From positions 213,567 to 277,566 of the forward strand of contig NZ_JAIQYY010000012.1 of assembly GCF_020181035.1 (NCBI RefSeq): a stretch of DNA of 64,000 bases. The letters are read 5' to 3'. Position numbers and translations under genes: made by a program. Every line of letters starts with the position of its first letter. The stretch's first letter is position 1. The notes beneath the pieces were generated by a model. It did no database searches. It was given only the letters and a program-made list of their open reading frames with translations, and was not told the DNA's origin. Shown here in pieces: positions 24,263 to 33,751 of the stretch. The stretch comes from Streptomyces sp. CoH27 (lineage in GTDB: Bacteria > Actinomycetota > Actinomycetes > Streptomycetales > Streptomycetaceae).

Positions 24263-26373
24263 CGGAGCAGCCCACCTCCTACGAGCGCCCCCAGGGCGCC
24301 GACCCCGCGGAGGCCCGCGGGGCGCTCTTGCGTACCCCGGACTCCCCCGGCAGCTCCGCCTTACCGGTGCAGGCCCGGGCCGAGGGAGCGTCCTCGGGAC
24401 CGGGCACGGCCACACCCTGTGGTCAGGGACAGGACGGCAAGGGGACGCAGCCCCCGGTCGGCAAGGGGAAGGAGCCCCCAGTCAACGGCCCCGAGCACTC
24501 CCAGCCCGCCGCCGCCGAAGCCGGCGCACACCGCCCGCGCCCGGCGCCGGAGGGCATTCCGCCCCAGCCCGGTGCCGAGCAGGAGCGTTCGCCGGGCGGC
24601 CAGGACCGCCGTACCGGACGCGGACTGCCGCCGGGCCGGCCGATGCCGATGCGGCGCGACGGGGACCGGCTGAGGTTCGTGGGCGCGGCCACCCGGCGCA
24701 TCGCGCGCGGCCTCGATCTGGACGAGATCGTGATGGGGCTGTGCCGGGCGACCGTGCCGACGTTCTCGGACGCGATCCTGGTCTATCTGCGCGACCCGCT
24801 GCCGGTCGGCGACGAGCGGCCCACGGGTCCGGTGGTGCTGCGGCTGCGCCGGACCGACCGGATACCGGAGGAGCGGGACACCGACGAGGTGCTGCTGCCG
24901 CCGGCCTTCGAGCCGGAGCCGGATGCGAGCGCCCTGGCCGAGCTGTCCTCGCTCACCACCGAGTTGTGCGAGGTGCGTCCCGGCGGCGCGCTGAACGAGG
25001 TGCTGCGCGGGGTGCGGCCGGTGTTCGCCGACGCGCCCGCCGCGCGGGCCGCGCTGCCCGAGCTGCTCGGCGACGGCGGTGACGCGCTCGTGCCGTCCGG
25101 CCAGCACGCGATCCTCGCCCCCTTGCGCGGCCGGCGCCGGGTGATCGGCGCGGCCCTGTTCCTGCGCCGCCCGGAGCGGCTCGCGTTCGAGGCGGACGAC
25201 CTGCTGGTCGCGGCGCAGCTGGCGACACACAGCGCGCTCGGCATCGACAAGGCGGTGCTGTACGGCCGGGAGGCCTACATCGCCGACGAGCTGCAGCGCA
25301 CCATGCTGCCCGAGACCCTGCCCCGCCCGACCGGGGTGCGGCTGGCCTCGCGCTATCTGCCGGCCGCCGAGACCGCGCGGGTCGGCGGCGACTGGTACGA
25401 CGCGATCCCGCTGCCCGGCAGCCGGGTGGCGCTGGTCGTCGGCGATGTCATGGGGCACTCCATGACCTCGGCGGCGATCATGGGCCAGCTGCGGACGACC
25501 GCGCAGACGCTGGCCAACCTGGACCTGCCCCCGCAGGAGGTGCTGCACCACCTGGACGAGCAGGCGCAGCGGCTGGGCACCGACCGCATGGCGACCTGTC
25601 TGTACGCCGTCTACGACCCGGTCACGCACCGCATCACGATCGCCAACGCCGGTCATCCGCCGCCGGTGCTGCTGCACCTGGGCGGCCGGGCCGAGGTGCT
25701 GCGGGTGCCGCCCGGTGCGCCGATCGGTGTCGGCGGGGTCGACTTCGAGGCGGTCGAGCTGGACGCGCCCGCCGGAGCCACCCTGCTTCTCTACACCGAC
25801 GGTCTGGTGGAGTCCCGGCTGCGCGACGTCTGGACCGGCATCGAGCAGCTGCGGGAGAAGCTCGCGGCCACCGCCCGGCTGACCGGCCCGGACCATCCGC
25901 CGCCGCTGGAAGCGCTGTGCGACGAGGTGCTGGACATGCTCGGGCCGGGCGACCGGGACGACGACATCGCGCTGCTCGCGGCCCGCTTCGACGGGATCGC
26001 GCCGAGCGATGTCGCGTACTGGCGGCTGGACCCCGAGGAGACGGCCCCCGGCCAGGCCCGTCGGCTGGCCCGCCGCGCGCTCGCCCGCTGGGACCTGGAG
26101 GACCTGACGGACGCGGTGGAGCTGCTGGTCAGCGAGGTCGTGACGAACGCCGTACGGTACACGTCCCGGCCGGTGACGCTCCGGCTGCTGCGCACCGACG
26201 TGCTGCGCTGCGAGGTCGGCGACGACGTCCCGCAGCTGCCCCGGCTGCGCCAGGCCCGCGCCGACGACGAGGGCGGGCGCGGCCTGTTCCTGGTCAACAA
26301 GCTGGCCCGGCGCTGGGGCGCGACGCGGCTGAGCAACGGCAAGGTGGTCTGGTTCGAGCTGAACCGGGGCTGA
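24259..26373 (+). CDS. SpoIIE-family PP2C phosphatase with GAF and HATPase domains
   Basis: A 704-residue regulator of sigma-factor partner switching. Residues 1-130 are disordered and Pro/Gly-rich. A GAF-like sensor covers about 133-335. The PP2C/SpoIIE phosphatase (about 340-560) shows LQRTMLPETLPRP, RVGGDWYDAIPLP, VVGDVMGHSMTSAAIMGQLR and a final DDIALLAARF, which carry the metal-binding aspartates. A C-terminal anti-sigma HATPase (about 590-704) has VELLVSEVVTNAVRYTSRP and GGRGLFLVNKLARRWG. Such proteins dephosphorylate an anti-anti-sigma factor and bind sigma or its antagonist. GTG 24259 is chosen because it overlaps the upstream small ORF; ATG 24244 is an alternative. Confidence 0.9.
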   Translation: MTEQPTSYERPQGADPAEARGALLRTPDSPGSSALPVQARAEGASSGPGTATPCGQGQDGKGTQPPVGKGKEPPVNGPEHSQPAAAEAGAHRPRPAPEGIPPQPGAEQERSPGGQDRRTGRGLPPGRPMPMRRDGDRLRFVGAATRRIARGLDLDEIVMGLCRATVPTFSDAILVYLRDPLPVGDERPTGPVVLRLRRTDRIPEERDTDEVLLPPAFEPEPDASALAELSSLTTELCEVRPGGALNEVLRGVRPVFADAPAARAALPELLGDGGDALVPSGQHAILAPLRGRRRVIGAALFLRRPERLAFEADDLLVAAQLATHSALGIDKAVLYGREAYIADELQRTMLPETLPRPTGVRLASRYLPAAETARVGGDWYDAIPLPGSRVALVVGDVMGHSMTSAAIMGQLRTTAQTLANLDLPPQEVLHHLDEQAQRLGTDRMATCLYAVYDPVTHRITIANAGHPPPVLLHLGGRAEVLRVPPGAPIGVGGVDFEAVELDAPAGATLLLYTDGLVESRLRDVWTGIEQLREKLAATARLTGPDHPPPLEALCDEVLDMLGPGDRDDDIALLAARFDGIAPSDVAYWRLDPEETAPGQARRLARRALARWDLEDLTDAVELLVSEVVTNAVRYTSRPVTLRLLRTDVLRCEVGDDVPQLPRLRQARADDEGGRGLFLVNKLARRWGATRLSNGKVVWFELNRG

Positions 26374-26403
26374 GGCGCGGCGCAGGACAGCACAGGACGG
26401 CGC

Positions 26404-26435
26404 AAGGGCGCCCGGGGAAGTCCCCGGGCGCCCTT
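26404..26435. terminator. Bidirectional terminator
   Basis: A perfect 15-bp stem (26404-26418 with 26421-26435) with AA at one end and TT at the other separates the convergent phosphatase and PBP genes. Confidence 0.85.
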
Positions 26436-26448
26436 CGCCTGTGTGCCG

Positions 26449-28800
26449 CTACTGGCCGGCGTTCTGGCCGCCGCCCGGATTGAGCGGGTCGCCCGTGACG
26501 GGGGCCGTCGGCGGCTGCGTCGTCGGCTGTGTGGGAGGCGTGGTCGTCGGCGGCTGCGTGGGCGGCGTGGTCGTCGGCGGCTTGCTGGTCGGCGGCTGCG
26601 TGGGCGGTGTGGTCGTCGGCGGCTTGCTGGTCGGCGTCTTCGACGGCGTGTTGGACGGCGTCGAGGGGGTCGTCGGCGTGTAGCTCGGCTGCACCGCCGC
26701 GCCCTGCGTGGTGTCCAGGTCGAACTTGCTGACGTCGCCCATCGCCCCGAAGGTGTACGCGGCCCAGATCAGCGCCGGATAGCTGCCGCCGTTGATGCGG
26801 CCGCCGCCCGTGGTGATGAGGCCCGTGGCGCCCGTCAGCGGAACCTGGGCGTGGGTCGAGGCGGACTCGCCGAACAGGCCGACCGAGGTGACCAGGCCGG
26901 GCGTGTAGCCGGTGAACCAGGCCGACTTGTTGTTGTCGGACGTGCCCGTCTTGCCGGCGACCTGCTGGCCGTTGCGCTCCGGGTTGCTGGCCACCGACTT
27001 GTTGGCCGTACCGTCGTCGACCACGCCGGTGAGCACGGAGGTGACCGTGTCGGCGGCGGTCCGGCTGATCACCTGGTCGCCGACCGGGTCCGGGAGGTTG
27101 ACGGTGCGGTCCTTGTGCTCGGCCGACTTGATGATCGCCGGGGTGACCTTCTTGCCGTGGTTGTCGAGCGTCGCGTAGATGCCGGCCATCTCCATCGGGC
27201 TCGCGCCCATGGAGCCGAGCGTCTGTGCGGGGACCGCCTCCATGCCCTTGGTGTCCATGCCGAGCTTGCCGGCGGTGGCCATCACCTTGTCCATGCCCAC
27301 GTCGACGCCCATCTGCGCGAAGACGGAGTTGACGGACTGGTTCATCGCCGTCTGGACGGTTATGTTGCCGAAGTTCGTGTCGTCCTCGTTCGGCGGGCCG
27401 AAGCCGACCTTGCTGCCATGGTCCACGACCTGGCGGCCGCTCGTGCCGTCGTAGATCGTGCTCGCGCCGATCGCCCGGCCGTCCTGCGTCTGGGCGCCCT
27501 GGTCCACGGCGGCGGCCAGGATCACCGGCTTGAAGGTGGAGGCGGGCTGGTAGTCGCGGCGGGTCGCGTTGTTGGTGAAGTGCTTGAAGTAGTCCACGCC
27601 GCCGTACATGGCGAGGACCTTGCCCGTCTTCGGGTCGACGGACACGGCACCGGGCTGGACGTCGCCGTCGACGGAGCGCTTCTTCGCGTTCAGCTTGCTG
27701 GTCAGCTGCTCCGTGACCGCCTGCTCCAGCCGGCGCTGCTTCTTCTTGTCGATGTTGAGCGTGATGGTCCAGCCGCCCTTTTTCACCAGTGCTTCGGCGT
27801 CGTTGAGGGTGGCGGCGTCGCCCTGGGCGACGAGCTGCTTGTAGAGGGCCGAGTTGGCCGCGTCCACCAGGTAGCCGGTCTGTCCCTTCATGCCGGGCGC
27901 CGCCTTGGGCGCCTTCGGTACCGGGAACTTCATGGCCTGGCGCTTGCCCGCGTCCAGCCATTGCTGCTTGACCATGTTGTCGAGGACGTAGTTCCAGCGG
28001 GCCTGCGCCAGTTTCTTGCCCGTGTCGGTCGCGATGCCCCAGTCGTACTGGTTCGGCGCCTGGAGCAGCGCGGCGAGGTAGGCGCCCTCCTCGACCGTGA
28101 GGTTCCTGGCGTCCTTGCGGTAGTACGCCTGGGCCGCGGCCTGGATGCCGTAGGCGCCGCGGCCGTAGTAGCTGGTGTTGATGTAGCCCGCGAGGATGTA
28201 GTCCTTGGACTTCTGGCGGTCCAGCTTCAGCGAGATGACCAGTTCCTTCAGCTTGCGCGTGACGGTCTGGTTCTGGTCCAGGTAGTAGTTCTTGACGTAC
28301 TGCTGGGTGATCGTCGAACCGCCCTGGGTGCCGTGCCCCTCCAGGGTGTTGAGGATGCCGCGGGCCGTGCCCCTCAGGTCGACGCCGGAGTCCTGGTAGA
28401 AGGTCTTGTTCTCGGCCGCGACGAAGGTGTGCTGGACATCCTTGGGGACTTCGGCGAGGTCGACGCTCTCCCGGTTGAGTTCGCCGGTGCGGGCGAGGAT
28501 CGTGCCGTCGCTGTACTTGTAGATGTTGCTCTGCAACTGGGCGGCCGCGTTCCCCTCCGGGATGTTGATCGTCATGTACAGCGCGATGAACGCGCCCACG
28601 ACGAGCAGACAGAGCCCGAAGAAGGTCCCGAGGATCTTCTTCCAGGTGAAGAGCCGGCGTATTCGGCCCTTGGGGGGCTTGGCGCCGGCCGGGGCGGACC
28701 GTGAGCCGGTGGCCGCCTGCGCGGGCTGCGAGCGGCGGCGCTTGGGCGCCGCGCGGTGGCCACCGCGCTGTCGCGCTCGTCTCTCTTCCGCTCGTCCCAT
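26449..28800 (-). CDS. Class A penicillin-binding protein (transglycosylase/transpeptidase)
   Basis: A 783-residue bifunctional PBP. A basic cytosolic N-terminus precedes one membrane helix (about residues 54-76). The GT51 glycosyltransferase domain has its catalytic Glu130 in FVAAENKTFY and GGSTITQQYVKN at 161-171. The transpeptidase has Ser421 (STFK), Ser489 (SVN) and Lys617 (KTGTS). Residues after about 690 form a Thr/Pro repeat tail (SKPPTTTPPTQPPT units) that likely spans the wall. It polymerises and crosslinks peptidoglycan outside the membrane. It is monocistronic, divergent from the PadR operon and ends at a shared terminator. Confidence 0.95.
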   Translation of the reverse strand: MGRAEERRARQRGGHRAAPKRRRSQPAQAATGSRSAPAGAKPPKGRIRRLFTWKKILGTFFGLCLLVVGAFIALYMTINIPEGNAAAQLQSNIYKYSDGTILARTGELNRESVDLAEVPKDVQHTFVAAENKTFYQDSGVDLRGTARGILNTLEGHGTQGGSTITQQYVKNYYLDQNQTVTRKLKELVISLKLDRQKSKDYILAGYINTSYYGRGAYGIQAAAQAYYRKDARNLTVEEGAYLAALLQAPNQYDWGIATDTGKKLAQARWNYVLDNMVKQQWLDAGKRQAMKFPVPKAPKAAPGMKGQTGYLVDAANSALYKQLVAQGDAATLNDAEALVKKGGWTITLNIDKKKQRRLEQAVTEQLTSKLNAKKRSVDGDVQPGAVSVDPKTGKVLAMYGGVDYFKHFTNNATRRDYQPASTFKPVILAAAVDQGAQTQDGRAIGASTIYDGTSGRQVVDHGSKVGFGPPNEDDTNFGNITVQTAMNQSVNSVFAQMGVDVGMDKVMATAGKLGMDTKGMEAVPAQTLGSMGASPMEMAGIYATLDNHGKKVTPAIIKSAEHKDRTVNLPDPVGDQVISRTAADTVTSVLTGVVDDGTANKSVASNPERNGQQVAGKTGTSDNNKSAWFTGYTPGLVTSVGLFGESASTHAQVPLTGATGLITTGGGRINGGSYPALIWAAYTFGAMGDVSKFDLDTTQGAAVQPSYTPTTPSTPSNTPSKTPTSKPPTTTPPTQPPTSKPPTTTPPTQPPTTTPPTQPTTQPPTAPVTGDPLNPGGGQNAGQ

Positions 28801-29133
28801 CGGTCCCTACGCTCACTTCCGTCTCGGGGTCAGCTCCGAAAGCTAACACCCGCCTATATGACAAAGGGCGTCCGATCCGCTCTTTTGCGGACGTGACAAT
28901 CAGCACCCGCCCCAAGGAAACCGACGGTTCTGGAGGTCACAGGGTTGCTTCGGCACGGAAAGTCTGTCGTTGCGCGGCGACGCCGAGGAGATCACGGGAA
29001 GTCCCGCGCAGAGGCGGTCCGCCTGTTTCGGGATCGTGACAATCGGCCCCCACCTGCACCGCGATACACCAGGCCATGATCTACACACGCCGCGTATACA
29101 CGCCACGTATACACCGTGTGTAGAGTGCTCGGC
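28801..29133. other. Divergent intergenic region between PBP and PadR operon
   Basis: No gene is seen in these 333 bp. CGTGACAATC occurs twice (near 28893 and 29035). The PadR-type operator cluster lies at its right end. A possible PBP promoter on the minus strand includes TTGTCA near 28861, without a convincing -10. Confidence 0.5.
29081..29123. promoter_or_regulatory. Operator cluster of the PadR gene
   Basis: An outer inverted repeat CTACACAC (29081-29088) / GTGTGTAG (29116-29123) encloses two direct copies of GTATACAC (29094-29101, 29107-29114), 13 bp apart. A TAGAGT -10-like hexamer at 29121-29126 lies only 8 bp before the ATG, so the mRNA may be leaderless. PadR regulators commonly repress their own operon from such sites. 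Confidence 0.55.
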
Positions 29134-29658
29134 ATGTCCATCGGTCACACCCTTCTAGGGCTCCTGGAGTCCGGCCCGCGGCACGGCTACGACCTGAAGC
29201 GGGCCTTCGACGAGACATTCGGTCACGACCGGCCGCTGCACTACGGCCAGGTCTACTCCACGATGTCCCGGCTGCTGAAGCACGGCCTCGTGGAAGTCGA
29301 CGGGATCGAGGCGGGCGGCGGTCCCGAGCGCAAGCGGTACGCCATCACCGACGCGGGCATCACCGACGTCGAGCGCTGGCTCGCGACCCCGGAGAAGCCC
29401 GAGGAGTACCTCCAGTCGACCCTGTACACCAAGGTCGTCCTCGCACTGCTGACCCATCGCGACGCGGCCGACATCCTCGACGGCCAGCGCGCCGAGCACC
29501 TGCGCAGCATGCGGATCCTGACCGACCGCAAACGCAAGGGCGACCTCGCGGACCAGCTGATCTGCGACCACGCGCTGTTCCACCTGGAGGCCGATCTGCG
29601 CTGGCTGGAGCTGACCGCCGCACGCCTGGACAAGCTCCGTGCGGCGGTGACCCGATGA
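29134..29658 (+). CDS. PadR-family transcriptional regulator
   Basis: A 174-residue PadR protein with the N-terminal winged helix (MSIGHTLLGLLESGPRHGYDLKRAFDETFG, YGQVYSTMSRLLKHGLVEVDG, ERKRYAITDAG) and a C-terminal helical dimerisation domain of the Vir_act_alpha_C type. PadR proteins repress exporter genes until a toxic ligand binds. Here it is first in an operon with an ABC exporter, overlapping the ATPase gene by ATGA. ATG 29134 matches the family N-terminus; an upstream start at 29116 lies inside the operator. Confidence 0.92.
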   Translation: MSIGHTLLGLLESGPRHGYDLKRAFDETFGHDRPLHYGQVYSTMSRLLKHGLVEVDGIEAGGGPERKRYAITDAGITDVERWLATPEKPEEYLQSTLYTKVVLALLTHRDAADILDGQRAEHLRSMRILTDRKRKGDLADQLICDHALFHLEADLRWLELTAARLDKLRAAVTR

Positions 29659-30344
29659 CCGCACCCGCCGGCTCCCTGCTCACCGCCGACAACCTGCGCA
29701 AGGCCTACGGCCCCACGGTCGCGCTCGACGGCGCCGAGTTCTCCATCCACCCCGGCGAGGTCGTCGCCGTCATGGGCCCCTCCGGCTCCGGCAAGTCGAC
29801 GCTGCTGCACTGCCTCGCGGGCATCGTGCCGCCGGACTCCGGGTCCATCGTCTACGACGGCCGGGAACTGGCCGGCATGAACGACGCCGAGCGCAGCGCT
29901 CTCAGGCGCTCCGAGTTCGGGTTCGTCTTCCAGTTCGGCCAGCTGGTGCCCGAGTTGACCTGCGTGGAGAACGTGGCGCTGCCGCTGCGGCTGAACGGCA
30001 CCCCGCGCAAGCAGGCCGAGAAGGCGGCCCTGGGCTGGCTGGAGCGCCTGGAGGTGGACGACCTGAAGGGCAAGCGGCCCGGCGAGGTCTCCGGCGGCCA
30101 GGGACAGCGGGTCGCGGTGGCACGGGCGCTGGTCACCGCACCCCGGGTGATCTTCGCCGACGAGCCGACCGGCGCGCTCGACTCCCTCAACGGCGAGCGC
30201 GTGATGGAGCTGCTGACCGACGCGGCCCGCTCGGCGGGCGCGGCCGTCGTCCTCGTCACGCACGAGGCCCGGGTGGCCGCCTACTCCGACCGGGAGATCG
30301 TCGTACGCGACGGCAAGTCCCGGGACATGGAGCGGATCGTATGA
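29655..30344 (+). CDS. ABC transporter ATP-binding protein (MacB/LolD type)
   Basis: A 229-residue ATPase. Walker A is GPSGSGKST (41-49), the signature VSGGQGQR (145-152), Walker B VIFADEP (165-171) and the H-loop VTHEARV. It belongs to the MacB/LolD class that pairs with FtsX-fold permeases. It overlaps its neighbours on both sides by 4 bp, so PadR, ATPase and permease form one coupled operon. The likely role is export of an antibiotic or lipid-like compound, or bacitracin-type resistance. Confidence 0.95.
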   Translation: MTAPAGSLLTADNLRKAYGPTVALDGAEFSIHPGEVVAVMGPSGSGKSTLLHCLAGIVPPDSGSIVYDGRELAGMNDAERSALRRSEFGFVFQFGQLVPELTCVENVALPLRLNGTPRKQAEKAALGWLERLEVDDLKGKRPGEVSGGQGQRVAVARALVTAPRVIFADEPTGALDSLNGERVMELLTDAARSAGAAVVLVTHEARVAAYSDREIVVRDGKSRDMERIV

Positions 30345-32686
30345 CCGCCCGCCTGCATGCCCGTCAATGGGCGCGGGATCTGGGCATGGGCGTCAAGTTC
30401 GCCTTCACGGGCGGGCGCGAGGGCCACATCCGGGTGCTGCTGACCGCCGTCGGCGTCGGGCTCGGCGTGGCCCTGCTGCTGCTCACGACCGCGATCCCGA
30501 ACGCGCTGTCGGTACGGCACGCCCGCGACGACGCGCGCATGGACTACACCTACGGCCCGAACCGGGCGAAGGCCGCGAACACCCTGGTGATCTCCGACGC
30601 GGACACGACGTACCACGGCAAGGACGTCCGCGGCCGGCTGGTGCAGCCCGAGGGGCCGCGCGCGCCCCTCGCCCCGGGCCTGTCGGCGTACCCCGCACCG
30701 GGCGAGATGGTCGTCTCCCCCGCCCTGAAGGAACTGCTCGGCTCCGCCGACGGCAGACTGCTGCGCGAGCGGCTGCCGTACCGGATCAGCGGGACGATCG
30801 GCGAGAGCGGACTGATCGGCTCGCGCGAACTGGCCTACTACGCCGGCGCGACGGACCTCGCGCCGCGCATCGACGGCTCGCGCACCGCCCGGATCACCCA
30901 GTACGGGCGCCTGCTGGCGTCGTCGAACACCATGGACCCGGTCCTGATCCTCCTCATCCTGGTCGTCTTCGCGGTGCTGCTCACCCCGGTCGCCGTGTTC
31001 ATCGCCACGGCCGTACGGTTCGGCGGCGAGCGGCGCGACAGCAGGCTGGCCGCGCTGCGGCTGGTGGGCTCCGACACCCGGATGACCCGGCGGATCGCGG
31101 CGGGCGAGGCGCTCGCCGGCTCGCTGGTCGGGCTGGTCTTCGGCACGGTCTTCTTCCTGGTCGGCCGGCAGCTCGCGGGCTCGGTCGAGATCATGGACAT
31201 CAGCGTCTTCCCCAGCTATCTCAACCCCTCCCCCGCGCTGGCCGCCCTGGTCTCGGTCGCGGTGCCGGCGGCAGCGGTGCTGGTCACGCTGTTCGCGCTG
31301 CGCCGGGTGGTCATCGAGCCGCTGGGCGTGGTCCGTACGGCCCGGCCCACGCGCCGCCGGCTGTGGTGGCGGCTGCTGCTGCCGCTGGGCGGGCTGGCCT
31401 GCCTCGCGCCGATGATCGGCCAGGGCCGGGAGAACGGCGACTTCAACGCGTACCTGGTGATCGGCGGCGTGCTGCTGCTGCTCATCGGCGTGACCGCGCT
31501 GCTGCCGTGGGTCGTGGAGGCCGTGGTGGCCCGGCTCGGGCGCGGCGGGCTGGCCTGGCAACTGGCCGTACGGCGGCTCCAGTTGAGCAGCGGAGCGGCG
31601 GCCCGCATGGTGAACGGCATCGCGGTCGCGGTGGCCGGGGCGGTCGCGATGCAGATGCTGTTCGCGGGCGTCCAGGGCGACTACACCAAGAGGACCGGGC
31701 GGGACCCGAACCGCGTCCAGATGCAGGTCAATCTGTCGCGGGGCCTCGACTTCGTGCCGTCCGCCGGGAAGTTCGCCGCCACCCGGGGGGTGCGCAAGGC
31801 GACCGCGCTCGGCAGCACCGAGCTGGGCGACCGGGACTGGCAGCACGGGCCCAGCGCCACGGCAGCGGTGACCGTCGGCACCTGCGACGCCCTGCGCGAG
31901 GTCGCCCGGCTGACCTCTTGCACGGACGGGGACGTGTTCGTGGCCGAGGGCGACGACAACAACGCCGACATGGCCAAGCTCGTCCGGCCGGGCCGCACAC
32001 TCCAGGTCGACACCAGCAACGGCAGGGGCTACGGCACCAAAGTCCCCTGGACCGTACCCGGCCATCTGAAGCAGGCCACCGCGATCACCGGCCCGAGCGG
32101 CACCAAGGACAGCAGTGTGCTGCTGACCCCGGCCGCCGTGCCCGAGCGGATGAGCCGCCTGCTGAACGGGGCGGTCTATCTCTCGGTGGACGAGTCGGTG
32201 CCGGACGCGGAGGAGCACGTCCGCAACACCGCGGCGGCGATCGACCCGCTGGCGGACACGATGGTGTGGTCGGCCACCGAGCAGTCCGCGAAGTTCACCT
32301 CCATCCGCACCGGTGTCTCCGTCGGCGCGGTCTGTGTCCTGATCCTGATCGGCGCGAGCCTGCTGGTCTCCCAGCTGGAGCAGCTGCGCGAACGCAGGAA
32401 GCTCCTGTCGTCCCTCGTCGCCTTCGGCACCCGGCGGCGCACCCTGAGCCTGTCGGTCCTGTGGCAGACGGCGATCCCGGTCGCCCTGGGCCTGCTGCTC
32501 GCCTCGGCCGTGGGGCTGACCCTGGGCGCGGTCCTGCTGAAGATGGCCGGCGCGACGATCGGCGTGGACTGGCCGAGCGTGCTGTCCATGACGGGCGCGG
32601 GCGCGGGGGTGGTGCTGGCGGTGACACTGCTCAGCCTGCCGCCGTTGCTGAGGCTGATGCGGCCGGACGGGTTGCGGACGGAGTAG
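30341..32686 (+). CDS. FtsX-like ABC permease
   Basis: A 781-residue permease of the MacB/FtsX class. An N-terminal helix (VLLTAVGVGLGVALLLLTTAIPNAL), a periplasmic-side domain, then two FtsX core modules (about residues 205-340, with RFGGERRDSRLAALRLVGSDTRMTRRIAAGEALAGSLVG; and about 660-781, with LEQLRERRKLLSSLVAFGTRRRTL) flank a large external loop. It works with the upstream ATPase as a mechanotransmitting exporter or resistance pump. The substrate is unknown. Confidence 0.93.
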   Translation: MTARLHARQWARDLGMGVKFAFTGGREGHIRVLLTAVGVGLGVALLLLTTAIPNALSVRHARDDARMDYTYGPNRAKAANTLVISDADTTYHGKDVRGRLVQPEGPRAPLAPGLSAYPAPGEMVVSPALKELLGSADGRLLRERLPYRISGTIGESGLIGSRELAYYAGATDLAPRIDGSRTARITQYGRLLASSNTMDPVLILLILVVFAVLLTPVAVFIATAVRFGGERRDSRLAALRLVGSDTRMTRRIAAGEALAGSLVGLVFGTVFFLVGRQLAGSVEIMDISVFPSYLNPSPALAALVSVAVPAAAVLVTLFALRRVVIEPLGVVRTARPTRRRLWWRLLLPLGGLACLAPMIGQGRENGDFNAYLVIGGVLLLLIGVTALLPWVVEAVVARLGRGGLAWQLAVRRLQLSSGAAARMVNGIAVAVAGAVAMQMLFAGVQGDYTKRTGRDPNRVQMQVNLSRGLDFVPSAGKFAATRGVRKATALGSTELGDRDWQHGPSATAAVTVGTCDALREVARLTSCTDGDVFVAEGDDNNADMAKLVRPGRTLQVDTSNGRGYGTKVPWTVPGHLKQATAITGPSGTKDSSVLLTPAAVPERMSRLLNGAVYLSVDESVPDAEEHVRNTAAAIDPLADTMVWSATEQSAKFTSIRTGVSVGAVCVLILIGASLLVSQLEQLRERRKLLSSLVAFGTRRRTLSLSVLWQTAIPVALGLLLASAVGLTLGAVLLKMAGATIGVDWPSVLSMTGAGAGVVLAVTLLSLPPLLRLMRPDGLRTE

Positions 32687-32693
32687 GCCGGCT

Positions 32694-32782
32694 GGGGCGC
32701 CCCATAGGGGCGCGGGGCTGTATCAATATGCGGCTCCGCCGCGTGGGCGCGACCAGCCACCACGGACCCGCAGCCGCGCCCC
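32694..32782 (+). repeat. Dispersed Streptomyces-type intergenic repeat, copy 2
   Basis: Plus-strand copy: CGCGGGGCTGTATCAATATG, then the hairpin GCGGC-TCC-GCCGC, CGTGGGCGCGACC and GGACCCGCAGCCGC. It shares the core of the element at 11256-11331. It sits just after the permease stop and may double as that operon's terminator. Confidence 0.75.
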
Positions 32783-32806
32783 CAGGGAACCACCCTCCCC
32801 GGAGCG

Positions 32807-33751
32807 CTACTCCAGCACCCGCACCGGCAACGGCCGCAAGGCGCCCCGCAAAGCCACGGCCAACTCCTCGTACTCCGCGGAGCGCGCCGCACCCGCCCGC
32901 ATGGCAAAGGCGACACGACGACTCGGCGCCGGGTCGGCAAAGGACCCGGTGAGCAACTGACTGCTGCGAGCCGTCTCCAGCTTCAGCGCCGTCCGCGGCA
33001 GCAGCGTGCAGCCGAGGCCGCCGGCGACGAGCTGGACCAGGGTCGACAGGCCGGCGGCCGTCGTGGTGACCGGGGCGTCCTCGCGGCCGGCCTCCCGACA
33101 GATGTCGAGGGCCTGGTCGCGCAGGCAGTGGCCCTCGTCCAGGAGCAGCAGGTTCAGCTCCTTCAGCGCCTCGCGCGGGATGCCCTCACGGCCGCCGAGC
33201 CCGTGGTCGAGCGGGGTGACGAGCACGAAGTCCTCGTCGAAGAGCGGGAGTTCGACGACGCCGGGGACGCCGAGCGGGACCGCCAGCAACAGCAGGTCCA
33301 GGCGGCCGGAGTGCAGGCCGTCGATCAGGTTGGCGGTCTGCTCCTCGTGCACCTGGAGGTCGAGGTGCGGATAGCGCTCGTGGACCAGCCGCAGCACGGT
33401 CGGCAGCAGGTACGGCGCGACCGTGGGGATCACCCCGAGGCGCAGGGCGCCCGTGAACGGCGCCCGGACCGCCTCGGCCTCCTCCAGCAGCGCGCCGACC
33501 GCCTCCAGTACCGTCTTCGCCCGCACCGCGAGCCGCTCACCGGCGGGCGAGAGCAGCACCTTGCGCGTCGTACGCTCAAGGAGGGTCACGCCGAGGGTCT
33601 CCTCCAGTGCCGAGACCGCACCGGACAGGGCGGGCTGGCTCATCCCGATCGCGGCGGCCGCGTCCCGGAAGTGCAGATGCTCGGCGACGGCGGCGAAGGC
33701 ACGCAGCTGTGCGAGGCTCGGCTGCCTCCGCTTGCCGTTACTGATGGTCAC
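32807..33751 (-). CDS. oxyR: LysR-type peroxide sensor OxyR
   Basis: A 314-residue LysR regulator. The N-terminal helix-turn-helix is PSLAQLRAFAAVAEHLHFRDAAAAIGMSQPALSGAVSALE. The redox cysteines are Cys209 and Cys218 (EGHCLRDQALDIC), with the spacing of E. coli OxyR Cys199/Cys208. It senses H2O2 by disulfide formation and activates ahpCD, which is transcribed divergently from the 135-bp gap. This arrangement is the established one in S. coelicolor. Confidence 0.95.
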   Translation of the reverse strand: MTISNGKRRQPSLAQLRAFAAVAEHLHFRDAAAAIGMSQPALSGAVSALEETLGVTLLERTTRKVLLSPAGERLAVRAKTVLEAVGALLEEAEAVRAPFTGALRLGVIPTVAPYLLPTVLRLVHERYPHLDLQVHEEQTANLIDGLHSGRLDLLLLAVPLGVPGVVELPLFDEDFVLVTPLDHGLGGREGIPREALKELNLLLLDEGHCLRDQALDICREAGREDAPVTTTAAGLSTLVQLVAGGLGCTLLPRTALKLETARSSQLLTGSFADPAPSRRVAFAMRAGAARSAEYEELAVALRGALRPLPVRVLE

